A program made the translations under genes and the position numbers. A stretch of 64,000 bases of DNA. Source: Pleionea sediminis (GTDB taxonomy: Bacteria > Pseudomonadota > Gammaproteobacteria > Enterobacterales > Kangiellaceae). Position 1 is the first letter of the stretch; each line of letters starts with the position of its first letter. Shown here one piece after another: positions 62,882-64,000 of the stretch. The notes below the pieces were generated by a model. The model did not search any database and was not told the DNA's origin. It saw only the letters and a program-made list of their open reading frames with translations. The stretch lies in contig NZ_SUNB01000007.1 in NCBI RefSeq assembly GCF_007570825.1, forward strand, positions 62,001 through 126,000, written 5' to 3'.

Positions 62882-64000
62882 ATGAAGATAAGACGATTTT
62901 TTGCGAAAGACATGCGCAGTGCGTTAAATCAGGTTTCAGCTGAGCTGGGTCCAGACGCTGCGATTTTATCGAGTACGAATGTCAATGGTGGCGTTGAAGT
63001 CGTTGCCGCGACTGATTATGAAGAAGCCATGATGCAAACGCGGAGAACGCCGCGTTCCAGTCAATCTAATGCAATTGAGGATTCCAGTCGGTTTTCTGAG
63101 ACACCTAATGATGACTATCACGATCCGGTTGAAATGGGTAGGCATGCAAATGCAAAACAAGAAGGGACCTCTAATCGCTACTCGCAAAACATTTCTTCAC
63201 GATCTTTAAGTGGTCGAATTGGTGGAGAATCGATTGAGTTAAATGAATCACGCACGAACAACAATTACAACGAGCCTGCATCAGAACCCTCGCAAGGTGA
63301 GTCAGGATTATTGAAGTTTTTAAAGCAACAAGAACAAAAATTTTTAAACAGTAAAAGGGAATCCAAAAGAACCAAAGAAGATCGTCGAGATCGGTTGAGT
63401 GTTGGTCGCAAACAAGACGATATTTCCGAGGAATCTTTATCTAACGCGTTTCTTTCGCCCGCTCAGCACAGTGAGCATCCGATAGAACAGCCTTTTCCCA
63501 AAATTGAATGGTCACAAGAGCCAACGTTAGTCGCGATGAAAGAAGAACTCAGTTTATTGCGAAATTTATTGCAAGAACAAGTGTCGCAATTGGCGTGGGA
63601 TAAACAATCAAAAATATCGCCGATTGGTGTGGCGTTAAAGCGTGAGTTTACCAATCTCGGTTTGAGTCCATCGATTATTGAACCAATCGGTCAGATGTGT
63701 GAAAGCGAACAAGACTTTGAATGCGCCTGGCAAAAAGGTCTGGCCTTGCTGGCTAAAAAAATTATGGCGGGAGATGACGACATTCTAGCAAATGGAGGTG
63801 TCTATGCGCTTGTTGGGCCAACGGGCGTTGGTAAAACAACAACGTTAGCGAAGTTAGCTGCCAAACATGTTATTAAAAACGGACCAGAAAGCATCGGTTT
63901 GATCACGACAGACAGCTTTCGAATAGCAGCACACGATCAATTAAAAACTTATGGTCGAATCTTGAAAGTTCCGGTAAGAATTGCTGGCGATGAAAAAACA
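62882..64000 (+). CDS. flhF: Flagellar number/position GTPase FlhF, 3' end outside window
   Basis: FlhF is an SRP-type GTPase that places the polar flagellum and works with FlhG. The 373 residues present start MKIRRFFAKDMRSALNQVSAELGPDAAIL, typical of the family, followed by a long poorly conserved charged region (~50-230), an N domain and the G1 loop GPTGVGKTTTLAKLAAK, with TTDSFRIAAHDQLKTYG. An in-frame ATG lies four codons earlier at 62870; neither has a strong ribosome site. The gene runs off the window before the later GTPase motifs. Confidence 0.94.
   Translation, partial: MKIRRFFAKDMRSALNQVSAELGPDAAILSSTNVNGGVEVVAATDYEEAMMQTRRTPRSSQSNAIEDSSRFSETPNDDYHDPVEMGRHANAKQEGTSNRYSQNISSRSLSGRIGGESIELNESRTNNNYNEPASEPSQGESGLLKFLKQQEQKFLNSKRESKRTKEDRRDRLSVGRKQDDISEESLSNAFLSPAQHSEHPIEQPFPKIEWSQEPTLVAMKEELSLLRNLLQEQVSQLAWDKQSKISPIGVALKREFTNLGLSPSIIEPIGQMCESEQDFECAWQKGLALLAKKIMAGDDDILANGGVYALVGPTGVGKTTTLAKLAAKHVIKNGPESIGLITTDSFRIAAHDQLKTYGRILKVPVRIAGDEKT

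Overview
The window is a flagellar/chemotaxis chromosomal region from an AT-rich, probably marine gammaproteobacterium. The evidence is the polar-flagellum layout (flrABC regulators, flgAMN, flgB-L, fliE-R, flhBAF), sigma-54 and sigma-28 promoters, paired flagellins, and a HptB/HsbR/HsbA-like partner-switch module. I cannot name the genus from sequence alone; an Oceanospirillales/Kangiella-like relative would fit. There are no rRNA or tRNA genes, insertion sequences or CRISPR arrays.

Layout. (1) 1-0.9 kb: 3' part of leuB. (2) 1.1-6.7 kb: a compact chemosensory-like operon: CheX-type phosphatase, CheY-like receiver, PAS-GGDEF diguanylate cyclase, and a membrane CheA-like kinase with three periplasmic solute-binding domains. 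(3) 6.9-8 kb: a saccharopine-dehydrogenase-like oxidoreductase. (4) 8-16.7 kb: a second signalling block with two soluble-looking histidine kinases, four receivers with a Lys-Pro-Trp signature, a degenerate HD-GYP and an HDOD protein. (5) 17-31.4 kb: flgNMA (minus), cheV-cheR, and flgBCDEFGHIJ-KL. (6) 31.4-38.2 kb, minus strand: GNAT, fliT-like, fliS, fliD, flaG and two flagellins. (7) 38.2-40.5 kb: a highly structured intergenic stretch with a candidate small RNA, then a TPR-sulfotransferase. (8) 41-64 kb: flrABC, fliEFGHIJ, the STAS/HsbR-like/Hpt module, fliKLMNOPQR, flhBA and partial flhF.

How it fits together. FlrA has a sigma-70-type promoter. Sigma-54-type sites lie before flgA, flgB, flgK, flrB, fliK and fliL (middle genes). 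Sigma-28-type sites lie before fliD and both flagellin genes (late genes), with FlgM as the expected anti-sigma-28. This is the tiered hierarchy known for polar flagella.

Most unusual observation. Both flagellin mRNAs would have 180-205 nt leaders containing hairpins whose stems differ but whose 7-nt loop is always UUCUCAG (five copies). Just upstream of the second flagellin, on the opposite strand, three more hairpins carry the exact complementary loop CUGAGAA, followed by a strong intrinsic terminator. This suggests a small RNA that could contact flagellin mRNAs through loop-loop kissing. It is inferred from sequence only.
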